The notes: generated from the letters alone by a model not told the origin. Counted from the first letter of the stretch, positions 1-12,545 are shown. The stretch: 64,000 bases of DNA from Piscicola geometra (GCA_943735955.1 OX030963.1:1848931-1912930), one strand, 5' to 3'. Translations and numbers: made by a program.

Positions 1-550
1 TAATAACATCAAAAATAATAATTACCTATTTCCGGTTTCACGATCGTCTGCAGACACTTACGTCGTCTCAATCCAATTAGGTGGTCTTTTAATTAGCATG
101 ATAATTAATTCAATTATCGTTTTTTGCTGGATCCTAAGTGGAAAATTAATTGATTAATTTTCTTTCCCAACAAAATTATTATATCATGTTGTTTTAATTA
201 TACTTTCATTTATATTTAAAAAAAACATTTTCTAAATTTTCTATAATTTATTTTTCAAGTCTATGAAAATGAATTCCAAGAAAAATCATCATCGTCGTCA
301 TCATCATCGTCGTCATCATCATCGTCGTCATCATCATCATCATCATCGGCATCATTATCATCGCCAAATATCTCCATGGCAACCGTCTATATGAAATCTC
401 CATGGAAACGAATGATACCTGTGATGTGGGATGATGCTATGCAAGGTGGAGTGATGATGATGATTATGATGATGATGATGGTTATCATGACGATGATAGT
501 GGTGATGATGAGGATGGTAGTGATGATGATGATATAGTTGACATTCTTAA
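1..550. other. No gene seen; AT-rich DNA with GAT/ATC triplet repeats
   Basis: The first 250 bases are AT-rich without a supported ORF. From about 285 to 350 and 440 to 535 there are imperfect ATC and GAT triplet runs. This could be an intron of the GPCR gene that follows, whose 5' end is not identified. Confidence 0.6.
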
Positions 551-569
551 AATCTATTAATGGCGCCAG

Positions 570-1862
570 GTTGGACCAATGAAAACTGTTGGATTCTCGA
601 CGTATTCAAACTGTCAAATCAGCATTCAGTATTCGAAATTGAAGCGACCAATAAGAAGCTTCGAAGAGATGATGATGATGAGGAGGAGGAGGATGATTAT
701 GAGTATGATTATAAAGAAAGGAGTTATGATGATGGTGCGGGTGGTGATGATGATGATGATGACAAATTTATGTTCAAGTTTACATGCAACAGACTGGGAG
801 TTATTTCTCTAGCAAAAGTAAGTGGTTATGATGATGATCGTGGTGATGATGATGATGATGGGTGTAGTTGTGGTGGAATTAATGAATTTTAATAATGAGA
901 TTATTATCATCATCATTATCAGCACTCCACCATCTCCCACCCCACCCCCCCTCCCCCCACCATTACCATCTCCACCACCATCACCCCCCCCCACCACCAG
1001 CAAACTACCCATCCAACATCGTTTCGGGATGATGCCTTCAAAGGTCTTAGGGATGTGCATGTGATGGTCTACGCGGCATCCTTCATCCACCTCCTGCCCC
1101 TCGCCACTCTTGTCTCACTCTATGTCGTTTATTTTGAGTGAGTGGGTGGGTGGGTTGGATGGGTGGGATGGATGGTTGGTTGGATGGATGGGTGGGTGAG
1201 TTGGATGGGTGAGATGGATGGGTGGGTGGGATGGATGAGTGGGTGGGATGGATGGGTGGGTGAGTTGGATGGGTTGGATGGATAATTGATTGGTGTGTCG
1301 ATGGGTGAATGGGTTTGGGTGGATGTGTGGGGTTTAGTGGTGGGTTGGTGAGTGAGTGGATGGGTAAGATTGGGTTTGGGTGGTTGAGGAGTAGTGGGTG
1401 AGGTTTGGATTTGGATATCCATCATACCATCTAGTCATCCTTCCCACCCTCCATTCATCCATCCATCCATCCTTTCCACCATCCATCCATCCTTTCCACT
1501 ACCACTCAGCAAACTGCAAATGTCAGTGGCTTGTGGTCACAGCGTCATCAACTTCATGATAGCCACAGCAGCCCTCGTCACCATCTTCACCGTTGGTGCG
1601 TTGGGGGGGGGGAGGGGTGAAGGTGGGAGGGGCTTGTGGGTTTGTTGGTGGGAGAGGGTTGGTGAGAAGGTGTTGTGGGGGGTAAGGTGGAGGAGGGTGG
1701 AGAGGAAGGGGTTGTGGGCTGGTACTGGGAGAGACGAGGTTTGAGGGGGGGAGTTGGGTAGGTGATACGGAGGGGGGATACAAATGATGGTGGATGGTGT
1801 TCAAAGGGAAATGGAATTTTGCTCTAAACGTACGCTGTTTTAATTTTATGTCACACACACAG

Positions 1863-1919
<57 letters not shown>

Positions 1920-4855
1920 TACACACACACAACAACACACACACACACAGGCATCAGGATGTATAGGATATGGCTGGTTTGTTATGTGGTTAAGATTGCT
2001 TTGGTTTATTTATCCCTCTGCATCCTGCTATGGATCACTGTCTTCAATCTGTGAGTGGATACTTTTTGGGATATTAAATAGAATTTCAATTAAATAAAAA
2101 TATTTTAAACTTTGTTTGAAATTTGAATTTGATTTAATTAGGTTTCATCTTATTTTTTTATAGTTTTTTAATTGAAAGTTTTTAAATTAACCGACATAAA
2201 AAATCTAGTTTTAGGTTTTTAAAAAAATCTTTTTTAACTACAACAAAATTCTCAACCAAAAACAGAAAACTAAAAATCAAACTGTCTGAAAAAAACTCCA
2301 CAAAAAACAAAACTACACTCAAAAAGAGTTTTTCTTCTGGCGTGAAAAAAGAAATAAAAACAGAAAAACTCAGTTCTGATTATCTGCTGGGGTGGGGTGT
2401 TGGGGCAATTCTGAGTTCAATTGGGGGTGCCCTAAGTTGGAATAATGCTGATGATGATGATGATCGAGGAGGGGGTGGAAAGATGTGAGTGGGAAGAGTG
2501 TGGGTGGGGGTTAGGGTATGGGGTTAGTGTGGGTGTAAGTGAGGGGATGGTGGAGGTGGGAGGGGGTTTGAATTTTTCAGGTTTGGATGAGTGTGGAATT
2601 TCTTTTTTGCGTTTGTTTTGCTTTTAATTTTTTTATATCATCATTATCATCATCATCATTATCATTATCATCAGCGTTTTATTTCAAACATCATTATCAG
2701 GTGTTTCTTGTCGAGAGGACCCGCCATCTTAACCTTCTTCCTTCCTTCCGGTATCATCATCATCACCAACATCGCCATCTTTCTGTGGACTGCGTATCTT
2801 ATAAAATCATTAAAGAATGATGGTGATGACGATGACGATGACGATGATGATGATGTAAAGGAGGATAAGGATGATGATGATGGCTATGATGATAGTTGCA
2901 GTCATAATCATTGTGATGATAATGATAACAACGTCAATGACGTCATAGACAAGACCCAATTAAGTCTTTGCTCCAATTGTAATTGTGTTTCCAGATCAGC
3001 ATCATCATCATTACCGCCTTATGACCACCTTTCTTGTCATCATCATCATCATCATCATCATCATTCCCCTACTCATCTCCCTCTTCATCCTCTTTTTCCT
3101 CCTCATCATCATCATCATAATCATGTTAGAGAATGCATTGTAAATAACGTAAATACAATACATGTAAATTGCATTAACAACAACAATAATAACAACAAAA
3201 ATTATAGTGTCGGTGGTGGTGATGACGATGGTGTTGTCAGAGATAGCAATGCAACTTTAAATACACTCAACAACAAAAAAGATAATAATCTCCACAACAA
3301 CCTCAACAACAACAACCTCAAAAACAACCACAACAACAACAATCACAACAACCACAAACGCCATTGCGGCTTCGGCAGCTGCTACTGCAACTGGAGTCAA
3401 CTTTTCGGCACCGCTGCCACACTATCTCTCTACATGGTCACGTGGGTTCTAGGTGCATTAGCCACCCACCCTCACCCTCCCCTCATTCTCTCCTTCAATT
3501 ATAAACTCATTTTCAAACTTTCTTTTCTCGTTCTCTCCATCATAACTTCTGTCTTTCTTTTTGTCTTTTTTGCGCTCGGGCGGTCCGACGTAAGGGGGAT
3601 CATTATCAGGGCCGTCAAGTTTTTGGCGGGAAAAGTGTGTTGGTGGCGGTGTGGTGATAGGGGTGGTAGTGGTAAAAAGTGGTGTTGTTGTGTTAGTAGG
3701 GGTTGTTGTAGTAGTGGTGGTGGTAGTGGTGGGGGTTTATGTGGTTGTTGTAGTGGTTTTCTGGGTTGTTGTTGTGGGGGGTTCAGGAAGGGTAGAAAGG
3801 GGGGTTTGAGGGCGTGTTATAGGTGTGGTGAAAGGCTGGATGGGGATGTGTTGAGTCTGAGGGTGAGTTCGTTGGGGGTTATAAATGATGATGGTGTGGT
3901 GTGTGGTAGGAGCTTCAACTGTGGCTGTAGTGGTGTGGTTGGTGGAAGTGGTTGTGGTGGTGTGGTTAGTGGAAGTGGTTGTGGTGGTGTGGTTGGTGGT
4001 GGTGGTTGTGGTGTGGTTGGTGGAGATGGTTGTGGTGGTGTGGTTAGTGGAGGTGGTTGTGGTGGTGTGGTTAGTGGAGGTGGTTGTGGTGTGGTGGTTA
4101 GTGGAGGTGGTTGTGGTGATGTGGATGATAATATGGATGTTGATAATAGTTGTTGTAGCGAAGCTTCATGTCAAGGTAATATGTTGACGTCTCGTGGTGA
4201 CTGTTGCCATGGTGATGAAAGGAAGATGGACGCTTTTAATTGTAATTACAATGTCCAAAATTTTAATCATAATGAGTATACTAATCATGGTGGTAATGAT
4301 AATGATGATGGTGATGATGATAATGATTGTGCTTATCTAAACAAAATAAAATTCAATTTTATAAATAATAATGATGATAATTTAATTGATGGAAATAGGG
4401 TGTTAGAGAGGGTTGGGGTGGGAGGGGTGGTGGCGGGTAAGCAACATTCGATAAAGTTTGATGATGATAAGCAAAGGGGAGTTGCAAAGAAGTACTGGGA
4501 GAGGAGGAAGAGAAGGATGGAGGAAGAGGAGGGTGGTGGTGGGGGTAGTGGTGTTGGTGGAGGTAGGAGTGGTGGTGTTGGTGGGGGTGGAAGTGGAAGA
4601 AGGGGTGGTGGAGTCAGAAAAGGTGGTTTAGTGGAGGGCGTGGTGTTGAGAGGGTGTGCTGGAAATAGTTTTGGAAAGTTTGGCAGTGGTGGTTATGATA
4701 ATGATAATGCTGCTGGTCGTAATGATAATGATACTGCTGCTGGGGGTGGTTATGGTGATGATGATGGAGTAAGAAGTAAAGAGGTAGCGGATGGTGTTGA
4801 TAATGATATTTGGGTGGTCAGAGATAGCTTTGTAGCGAAAGAAACTGAAATTTAA
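570..4855 (+). CDS. Probable adhesion-type (family B2-like) G-protein-coupled receptor, 5' incomplete
   Basis: I join five exons: 570-817, 1001-1137, 1510-1595, 1951-2050 and 2701-4855. All four junctions keep phase (0, 2, 1, 2). Exon 1 resembles a GPS motif: W-TNEN-C, then a low-complexity Asp/Glu insert, then [12 protein letters not shown], like the C-x-HL-x-F end of a GPS. Hydrophobic segments follow in exons 2, 3 and 4. Exon 5 starts with Cys (the ECL2 position), then a TM5-like segment ([12 protein letters not shown]), a roughly 190-residue Asp/His/Asn-rich loop, TM6 ([10 protein letters not shown]) and TM7 ([15 protein letters not shown]), and ends in a long Gly/Cys/Asp-rich tail. Only six membrane segments are visible, so one short exon may be missed. 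The ATG at 560 is probably not the start; 570 is a likely acceptor. An AATAAA lies at 4921. A polycystin-like or methuselah-like GPS/7TM protein is the alternative. Confidence 0.66.
1138..1509 (+). repeat. GPCR intron: G-rich (GGTGGGTGGATG) 5' arm and CCATCC 3' arm
   Basis: After the GTGAGT donor the intron is an imperfect array of GGTGGGT, GGATGG and TTGGATG units to about 1380. The last 70 bases before the acceptor are CCATCC/TTTCCACC repeats. The two ends are complementary. Confidence 0.85.
1856..1950 (+). repeat. (CA)n microsatellite abutting a splice acceptor
   Basis: A nearly pure CA run ends directly in the ACAG acceptor of GPCR exon 4. Confidence 0.95.
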
Positions 4856-4858
4856 TTA

Positions 4859-6113
4859 TTTATTATGAATTATTTGATACTTTAAAAGTCAAATATTTAT
4901 TCATTGCATTAAATCAAATCAATAAATTTTTCTAATTTATAAAAGCTTATTTAATTTCAGGTTCAAACCCATTAACTTAATATCTAAATTATTGAAATTC
5001 TTCGTTGTATCTTCATTTTATATACTCTTTTTTACATGCAACTTTATCTTTTTTAGCTTTTTTGTCAGCAGCATACCTAATACTCAATCTATCGTCGAAT
5101 ATGCCTTTAAAAAAGAAACTTCATGCTTGATGATGATAGTAGTATCGTTATCATCAAGAAGATAATATGACTTTGTTTTTCATTATTTTTCTATAAATTA
5201 TAAAATTTTTATGTCTACTTTTATTCATATATAATATTATGTTATATTGTTTTAATAATTATTATAGACTATACTAACTATCATTTATAGTTAATATTTT
5301 ATGATATTTCAGCTGGTTTTTACATTTTTAAGGAGCCAAATGTGTAGCGTCAGATGTAGGACTGATAGTAATAGTGATAAAAATAGTTTTGTTTTACTTT
5401 CAATTTATGTTTTTCTTAGTTCACAGTATATATACCGCGTTTTTCTTTTTGCTTATATTATTTATGTATAATAATTATTACTTTTGAAGTCTAAGGCAGT
5501 TATTTATACCTATTTGACTTATGAATAAACTATTTAGTTGCCATAAGCTTTTATAAAAATTATTTTTAAAATCAATATTTTTTTAATTGATTTTTTGTGT
5601 GAATAGATGCTCAAACAATTTGTATAAAAATATTTTTCTGATTTTTGTTATTTGAAATTTCGATTTTTCTTGAAACTATCACCTCGCTGCTACGCTTTCA
5701 TAATCATTGCTGTTCTTTTTCTTGGTTTTGCAAATTATTCTTAGTAGTTTGATGATTTCATTTTAAATTTTTTATACAGAAAAATCCATTTTTGTGTTTG
5801 TAAAAAGTATTTTTGTTTTGCTTCCATTATATAAAAATTTTTTTCTTAAATATACTCGCCTTAAAGAATATACTCAAATATTTGTAATTTCCAATAAAAT
5901 GCCTTGTCATGAGTACTTTATAATTTTTATATAACTTTTAATAGGTTCAGAATATTGGAAATGAAAAATGAATGTTTGGATTTGTTTAAACGAACGGGAT
6001 AACATCTTTTATGGATTAATGTGGGTTTAAAGTATGCAATTAAATCCAATAATTTTAAAGAATTTATTTAAATTAAATGAATTCTTGTACTTTAATTACT
6101 CCATTTTCGACTT
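4859..6113. other. AT-rich spacer, no gene seen
   Basis: Contains the GPCR polyadenylation signal AATAAA at 4921-4926. The rest is AT-rich and holds no ORF or conserved exon I can support. The genes on both sides end towards it (convergent). Confidence 0.7.
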
Positions 6114-7949
6114 TCAATTATCTCCCTTCATCTTTTCTCCTCCCAAATCCTCATCCTCAGCAGCCATTTCAAAGTAGTTAGAATCCTTATCCAAAACAGT
6201 CTTCGCCATCACATTGTTGCCTTCTTTCTTCAGGTAACTGCTGTTCTTGAAATAGTTCTGCAGTTTTGGCCCAATTGTCGATCTGATGTTGGTCTTACTG
6301 GCCACCTTGTCGGAGGAGACCCATGGGTAAAGAAGCACCTCTTCAGCGCTGATCCTCTTCTTCGGGTCCTGCTCCAGCAGAATTTTAATAAGATTTTGCG
6401 CCTCGGCAGACAACGCACCCCACTCAGGTCCGTCTTGTTTGTACTCTCCCAAGACGACGGCGTCGAAGGTTTCGTTGAAGTCTTTGGAAGGATTTGAGAA
6501 GGGAGGACTGCCCATGGTGATGATGTACAGAAACACTCCAACCGCCCAAACGTCCACCTTGCTGTCGTAGCCCTGTTGCAGGATCACTTCGGGTGCCATG
6601 TAAATCGGCGTTCCACACACAGTAGTCAACTTTTTTCGACCCTCCATCTTTGTGGCGAGACCGAAATCGCAGAGTTTCAATTTTCTGAGGCCGGTTTTGC
6701 TTTTCTGCACGAGGACGTTTTCAATTTTGATGTCTCGGTGCACTATGTTGAGCGAGTGCAGGTGGTGGATGGCTGAGACCAGATTGTGAACCACCCCTCC
6801 GATGTCTTGTTCCGAGTAGTACTTAGACTCGAGAATCGTGTTTATCAAATCGCTGTTTGGAATGTACTCCAGCACCAAGTACAAAGAGTCTTTGGTTTCA
6901 AAATGCTCAATAAGTTTCACTATATTCGGGTGGTTTAACTCTTTGATTATGTCAACTTCGTGCATTATTTTCTTGGAATTCTCTTCACAACGACTCAGTT
7001 CGATTCTCTTCAGAGCCACCAACTCAGATGTATTTTTGTTGAGGCATTCTCGAACCGATGAAAAAGCGCCCGAACCAATTTTGGCCCCAATATCGTACAT
7101 CTTAGCGGGACCATCTTCTGTGTCTTTCAGACAATTTTCACTGGATTTATAATTAAATCCTTTAAGTTTGGCTTCTTTCATGAGGTTGATGAGGGTGAGC
7201 TCCTGGTTGTTGAGAAGGAAGTCATTTCCGTTTATAGTGTTTTCTGTGAACGCGAAGAAGACCGTGTCGACCTTGAGGATCTCAGAGAGACTGTGTATTT
7301 CGTTGCTCTCGACAGTGCATAGTTTCGAGATGTACGGAACGTTTAATAGATGGCAAAGTTCGGACATTAGAACTGAAAACTGAGGCAAAGGCCGAAGGGA
7401 AAAAGTCCATCTGAACATTTTCCTGGGTCTGTTTGGTCCGTTCTTGACGACGACGATGGTTCTCTGGTTGTTGGAGGACTTCGTTGGGTTGTTGGTGTAC
7501 GACAACAACGAACTCGATTGGGGCTTGTCCTTCACCACCAACGGCTTCACAGGAACAACCACCGATTGCGTGTATCGCGAAGAAGTTTTCCAGACTGGAT
7601 TCAGCGTTTCTCGTACATAGTCCATTTGAATGAAATGTCCGTTGCTGCTGCAGACGTAACTCTCGCCGTCTTTAAAGTCCGTTATCGACTTTACCTTCGT
7701 TCCGGTCAGATCGAAAATGCATCTGACTCCATTCGGCAGCCTGGTTTGGTCGCAGAACACCGATGAACTCAGAGCTTTGTACAGCGTGCCAAGCTCTTTG
7801 AAGCGAGAAAAAGAGACGGCGAATTCGAATCCTTTGTAATATCTGTCGCCATTTCTGAAAAACTTCACTCTTATAGCTCTTCTGTGCTCGTTAATGTCTG
7901 TTATGGAGTGGTTTAGAATGCTAGGGTTGGACTTTGATATTAGGTCCAT
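6114..7949 (-). CDS. DCLK: Doublecortin-like serine/threonine kinase, single coding exon
   Basis: An uninterrupted 611-codon ORF. Residues about 24-110 and 163-255 form two doublecortin (microtubule-binding) domains. Residues about 285-544 form a CaMK-type kinase with glycine loop GSGAFSSV (292-299), VALK lysine K314, HRD at 404-406, DFG at 428-430, GTPIYMAPE ending at 454 and a C-terminal helix YPWVSSD. All catalytic residues are intact, so it should be active. One small oddity is HRDIKIEN where the family usually has HRDIKPEN. By family it should bind microtubules and phosphorylate Ser/Thr substrates in neurons or dividing cells. The N-terminus (MDLIS) follows an in-frame region without an earlier Met. 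Lack of introns in a window of intron-rich genes suggests a retrocopy that stayed functional, or intron loss. Confidence 0.95.
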   Translation of the reverse strand: MDLISKSNPSILNHSITDINEHRRAIRVKFFRNGDRYYKGFEFAVSFSRFKELGTLYKALSSSVFCDQTRLPNGVRCIFDLTGTKVKSITDFKDGESYVCSSNGHFIQMDYVRETLNPVWKTSSRYTQSVVVPVKPLVVKDKPQSSSLLSYTNNPTKSSNNQRTIVVVKNGPNRPRKMFRWTFSLRPLPQFSVLMSELCHLLNVPYISKLCTVESNEIHSLSEILKVDTVFFAFTENTINGNDFLLNNQELTLINLMKEAKLKGFNYKSSENCLKDTEDGPAKMYDIGAKIGSGAFSSVRECLNKNTSELVALKRIELSRCEENSKKIMHEVDIIKELNHPNIVKLIEHFETKDSLYLVLEYIPNSDLINTILESKYYSEQDIGGVVHNLVSAIHHLHSLNIVHRDIKIENVLVQKSKTGLRKLKLCDFGLATKMEGRKKLTTVCGTPIYMAPEVILQQGYDSKVDVWAVGVFLYIITMGSPPFSNPSKDFNETFDAVVLGEYKQDGPEWGALSAEAQNLIKILLEQDPKKRISAEEVLLYPWVSSDKVASKTNIRSTIGPKLQNYFKNSSYLKKEGNNVMAKTVLDKDSNYFEMAAEDEDLGGEKMKGDN

Positions 7950-8479
7950 CTTTTTTCATCAATTTTAGACGTTTTATAAGTGATTTGTGTGAAAGCAAGA
8001 TGTAGTTAGTGGTAGAGTTAGGGTTAACTTTGTGTAAATAAAAGTGTCTTTAAATAAACTATCGATTTGGTTTTTTGTTGTTCAAAAAAGTTTATGAATT
8101 TCTAGCTTACGTTGGTGTTTGCGTCATGAAAGTTAAAAGTTGACATTTATTTTTATTTTATTTAATAAATAAAAGCAAATATGCAGTATGAAAAGTTTAA
8201 AATTCCACTTTGAAACTAAAAAAGTAGAAAGTCTATTTAAACAAACATTCAAAAGTATAGGAATACGAAACATTTTCACATTCTAACTATAGTTTTAAAA
8301 AATATTAAATATGATACATCATTTCTAAATAAAAATTACTATCTTATGAAAAAAAATCCTCAAAAAAATTAATACAAATACTTTTAAAATCACGGGTTTC
8401 CAACACCCTCTCCAATCTTCCATGTTCCTCTTCCAAGGAATATTCTCTTTAAATAATTTCCCCTCAACTTCGCCCAGCG

Positions 8480-11231
8480 TCAATACTTGTAATCAGGACT
8501 ACGAAAATCAAAGTTTGGAAGTTCTTTCTTCAAAACGTCTTTCTCCATCTTGATTGCATTCTCTTCAAACTTTTCATCTTCGAGGTTTCGAATGTAATGC
8601 AGCCATAGAGTGGAGACGAACTCAGATGTGACAATGTCGTTTGAGTTCTTGGAGACTAACCTGACCACCAGACAACCATCCTTGCGCAGGTACTCGTGCA
8701 CAAAAGGCGAAAGATTTTTCGTGTGTTCTTTCTCCACTTTGTTCTGCGCTAACAGACATCTCTTTATGTAGTTCAACTGGGAAAAGAAGGGTTTGTAGTA
8801 GAGTAAAATGTTTTTTTAAACAATTCTAGCTGTAGAATGTTTAACAAAATCAACTTAAACTACGATTTACAATTGACAAAAGTAACTTACAATAATATTA
8901 AAATTGACAAAGCTAACTTACACTCATTGGCCTGTAAAGCGCCATGGCGAGCCAAGAGACGAGGGAGCAGAATGTTGCGATGCTGACGAAAACGAACCAG
9001 AACCACAAGAAGATGAAGAAGATTTCGTAAAAGAGATTCATCGGCAGAACACACTGCATACTGTAGCGGTGGATGTTGCCTAAGACCCTGTTGAAAGATT
9101 GAGTTTTTGTATTTTTGTTTTTTTTGAAATATGTTATTATTTTGATATGTTACTCGAATTTAAAATAAAGATTTCAACTTTTAAAAAAGCATAAGACTGA
9201 ATGGTAAAAATGCAAATTTGAAAACGAACTACCTTATATGGATGTCACAAATGGTGACCCTGGGAAATCGGGAAGAAGTTTTCCAAGCTTGGTGGGTGAG
9301 GAGACGTTTGATGACGTCGAATCCGTAGAGGTGGTAGTCGTTTCCGAGGAAGGAATTCAGGAGAAACAACTGGCTCAAGGCATTGACGCAGTAGATCATC
9401 TGTTAATGAGTGATTTTGGGGTGGTGGTGGTGGATTAAAATTGTTTTTATGGAAATAATTTTGATATATTTTTGATATATTTTGAAATCTTTAGTTGTAT
9501 TTGGATGATATTATTTCAGGAATTTATCATATTATCACCATATTATTTCAATTATTTGTTTTTCTTTATAACACTATTTGAAATATTTTGATATTTCAAG
9601 AAAAATAAAACTCTAATGGGAAAAAGTAATATTAAAACCTTAATAAGGATATACATTTTCGTGAGGTAACCTTCTTTGAATATCTTCCAGTAAATCCTCT
9701 TGACCTTTTTGGTCTTGTACATTTCCTTCATTTCGCTCAAAAAACGAATCATATACCTGGTGACGTAGCTGTGAAGTGATTGGGAAGACATTGACATTAA
9801 AAAAGATATTGTAAAAAGTCTTTAGAACATTTTCATTTTTAATCGTTAAAAATAATTTTGATTTTAAAAATTAATTATTCATAAATATTTGCAAAATGTC
9901 TCGATAATCTTACCCCATAAAAGCAACAATATCAAAATATTCATAAATAAAACTCCACGCGGTGTCAAGGAAAACAATCATGCATGCCCCCTTCCCTCCC
10001 TTCCCATCCCCTTCTTCCTTCTCTCTTACCCTCCCCTTCCCTCCCATCCCCTTCTCCCTTCCCCTCCCCCCTCCCTTTCTATCCCTTTCTCCCTTTCCCT
10101 TTCCCCTTTTTCCCTTCCCTTCCCTCCCATCCCCTTCTCTTTTCCCTTTTTTCCTCCCCTTCTCCATTCCTCCCCTTCACCCACCCCCCCCCCTCCCAAA
10201 ACTAACTCCATGATTTTAGCTGAAGCTTCAAAATCTATGCTCCTTTGGCATTCGATGCAGGAGTCTGTCACGTGACTCAGGGTCATGCCACATCTCCTGC
10301 TCATCTTCCTCCATAGGAAACGAGGGGTGTAAAACAAGACGGCCTGTGTGGGAGAGAAAAGTTGGAGAAATTGGATTTATGAATTTATTATGATGTTGTA
10401 GAGTCATTTAAAAGTACGTAAAAATGGTTTAAAATTTTTTTATTTTTGTTATTTTATCGAATTTGACAAATTAATGTATCTCAGACTATAAAATTTAAAC
10501 GGGTTCATTCAACCCTCCTTCTTCAAAATGTAAAACTTTATTTCCCCAATAATTCAATTATAAATTTATTTCCAATTTCCAAGACCTGGAAGATGAGAAA
10601 AAGGGGAACCCATTGGTAGTACGTGATGTGTTGTTTGCTGGGATTGTCGGCCTTTGGGAGGTCGGTCTCGTTTGCCGAAACATAGTGTGTGTTTTTGGTC
10701 CAGCAAAGCTGTTTTGGGTGGTTTAATGAGGTTTCATGTGTTTTTATGTACTTTTATGAGTTTTTTAATCAATATTTTTTATTTTGTGTGTTTTTTGTTG
10801 GTTTTTACATTTATTTTGAGTTTTTATGTTATCTTTTGCTGTTTTTTTATTATTTTTCTATAATAGAATATTAACATTTTATATAAAAATTGTAAAGTTA
10901 GTTTTTTTTTCTATAATAAAATTGTAACATTTTAGAATTTTTTTTATGGTTATATATAGCTAGTCAACAGTTATTAAAATCTATAAATTAAAAATGATTA
11001 TATTCAGCCTTGAATGCTCACCCGATTAGCGTAAGAAACTTGAGAATCGGTGAATTTTTGCGGGCAAAAACAATAAATTGGTTCGTCAACGAAGACTTTC
11101 GTGGTGGAAAGGATGGTGATGATGGTGAGGATGTAGACGGTGTATTTGCAGTTGAGTTGGTCTGTGAAGGTGTCAGCGCCCCCCAGCTTGGTGTGACTCA
11201 CATCACCGAAAATCGAAAACAATTGCTCCAT
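8480..11231 (-). CDS. Innexin (gap-junction channel subunit), gene 1 of a tandem pair
   Basis: Seven coding exons, read downwards: 11231-11022, 10708-10586, 10343-10207, 9768-9639, 9399-9233, 9087-8922 and 8776-8480, giving 409 residues. All junctions are in phase. It starts MEQLFSIFGDV and has the LGGADTFTDQLNCKYTVY helix entering TM1, the first loop with Cys 54, 56 and 72, the innexin signature YYQWV at 100-104 at TM2, the loop LFLLNSFLGNDYHLYGF (211-227), the second-loop Cys 251 and 268, TM4 (FIFLWFWFVFVS) and a short cytoplasmic tail with YLRKDGC. Innexins form hexameric or octameric plasma-membrane channels for gap junctions or hemichannels. Length and motifs are those of a complete protein. 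A second innexin lies just upstream on the same strand. Confidence 0.96.
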
Positions 11232-12545
11232 TTTTGGGGCTTTTAAAGAGTTTGTGTTCTTTTGTTATTGTTTTGTTTTTATAAGCTTTGAAAATCTTTT
11301 TGTCGTTTTTAGCATCTAAAAAATTTTCAGTTTTGAGTTTCTTATGCTTAAATTCAAGCTTAGTTTCAGGTTTTTTTAATTTTTATTCCATAATGAAAAT
11401 AATAATACCTTTAAGTTTCATTTAATTAAAATATTGTATTGTGACATGAAGTCTTTTATAGCTTTTGAAACGGATATAGGGAGAGGCTGCTCAAGATGAA
11501 CCGGTCCCAAAGTAAGGACCGCTTAGCGCAATTAGCTAACTCACCGCAATCTTATGAATTTCCAGCTGATTAGGGCTAATAATTTAATAATGCAATTAAC
11601 ATGATTAATTACTATTCGTATTTTAATTAGTTTTATCCCCATTTTTTACTAGAGTGATTGGGTTTATTATTTCTTCGTAACGCAAAGCGTTTTGCGTGGG
11701 GACTACACTGCGGAGGGTAGTTTAATATGAAGTTATTAAAAAAGATAATTATAAGGATGTCGAATATTAATAAATATGAGTGAGTACTAAAAAAATAAAT
11801 AATAATTATAAAAAAATTAAGAATAGTAATACGTACAAATGATAATTAGTAATTATGCTAGCAAAAACTTGTTTACGAGTTTGTGAATGACAAAAAGATT
11901 TTCTAGAAAGATCACATTCATGATTTTTGAACAAATATTGCTTGAAACAGGATATAATGTATGGTTTTGTAACCAGAATAAATGCTTTGTGGAAACATAT
12001 TGGATTAAAACGTAGCTTGAAAAGTTCTTGAAGCTTTTTTTTATAAAAAATATAATATATGTATTTATTTTATCTAATAATTAAAAATTAGTTTCACAAA
12101 AATGTAAAAAAGCAGTATATTACAATTGAAGCTTGAGTATTGAAAAACAGCACGAAAGCTTAACTGAGTTTAAAAAATATTTTATTTATTAATGAATTCA
12201 TCAAAAATAATTATTTATGCGGGAAATACACTTTTAATATAGAAGCAAAAAAGGAAATACCAAAAACTCTACAAGAAAGGCTGTTTTTGTAATGCGTAAC
12301 ACAGAAGGGAAATCAAAATGCTATAAAACACAGGTTTTGAGGATATAATACTGATGAAAACACATTTAATTTTCTCGAACATCGGTGTCAGGAATACAAT
12401 TGAATGATTTAAGTTTGAGCATAAAAATGAAATTGAATATGTTTCGCTTACTAGAACTCGGGTGGTTAAAATCATACAAAACTGCAACCGTTCTATAAAA
12501 TACTTTCTTATTTAAAATCAATAATCATCTAATAAGTTGAACCCA
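11232..12545. other. AT-rich spacer between the two innexin genes
   Basis: Should hold the promoter of innexin gene 1 and the 3' UTR of gene 2. I see no ORF, RNA gene or repeat array I can support. A less AT-rich patch at about 11460-11720 contains no obvious exon. Confidence 0.6.

Noticed and set aside
10026..10337. Gly/Lys/Arg-rich ORF at the innexin exon
   Set aside because: Only 10343-10207 is exon; the remainder is translation of the CT-rich intron past a GTTAGT donor.
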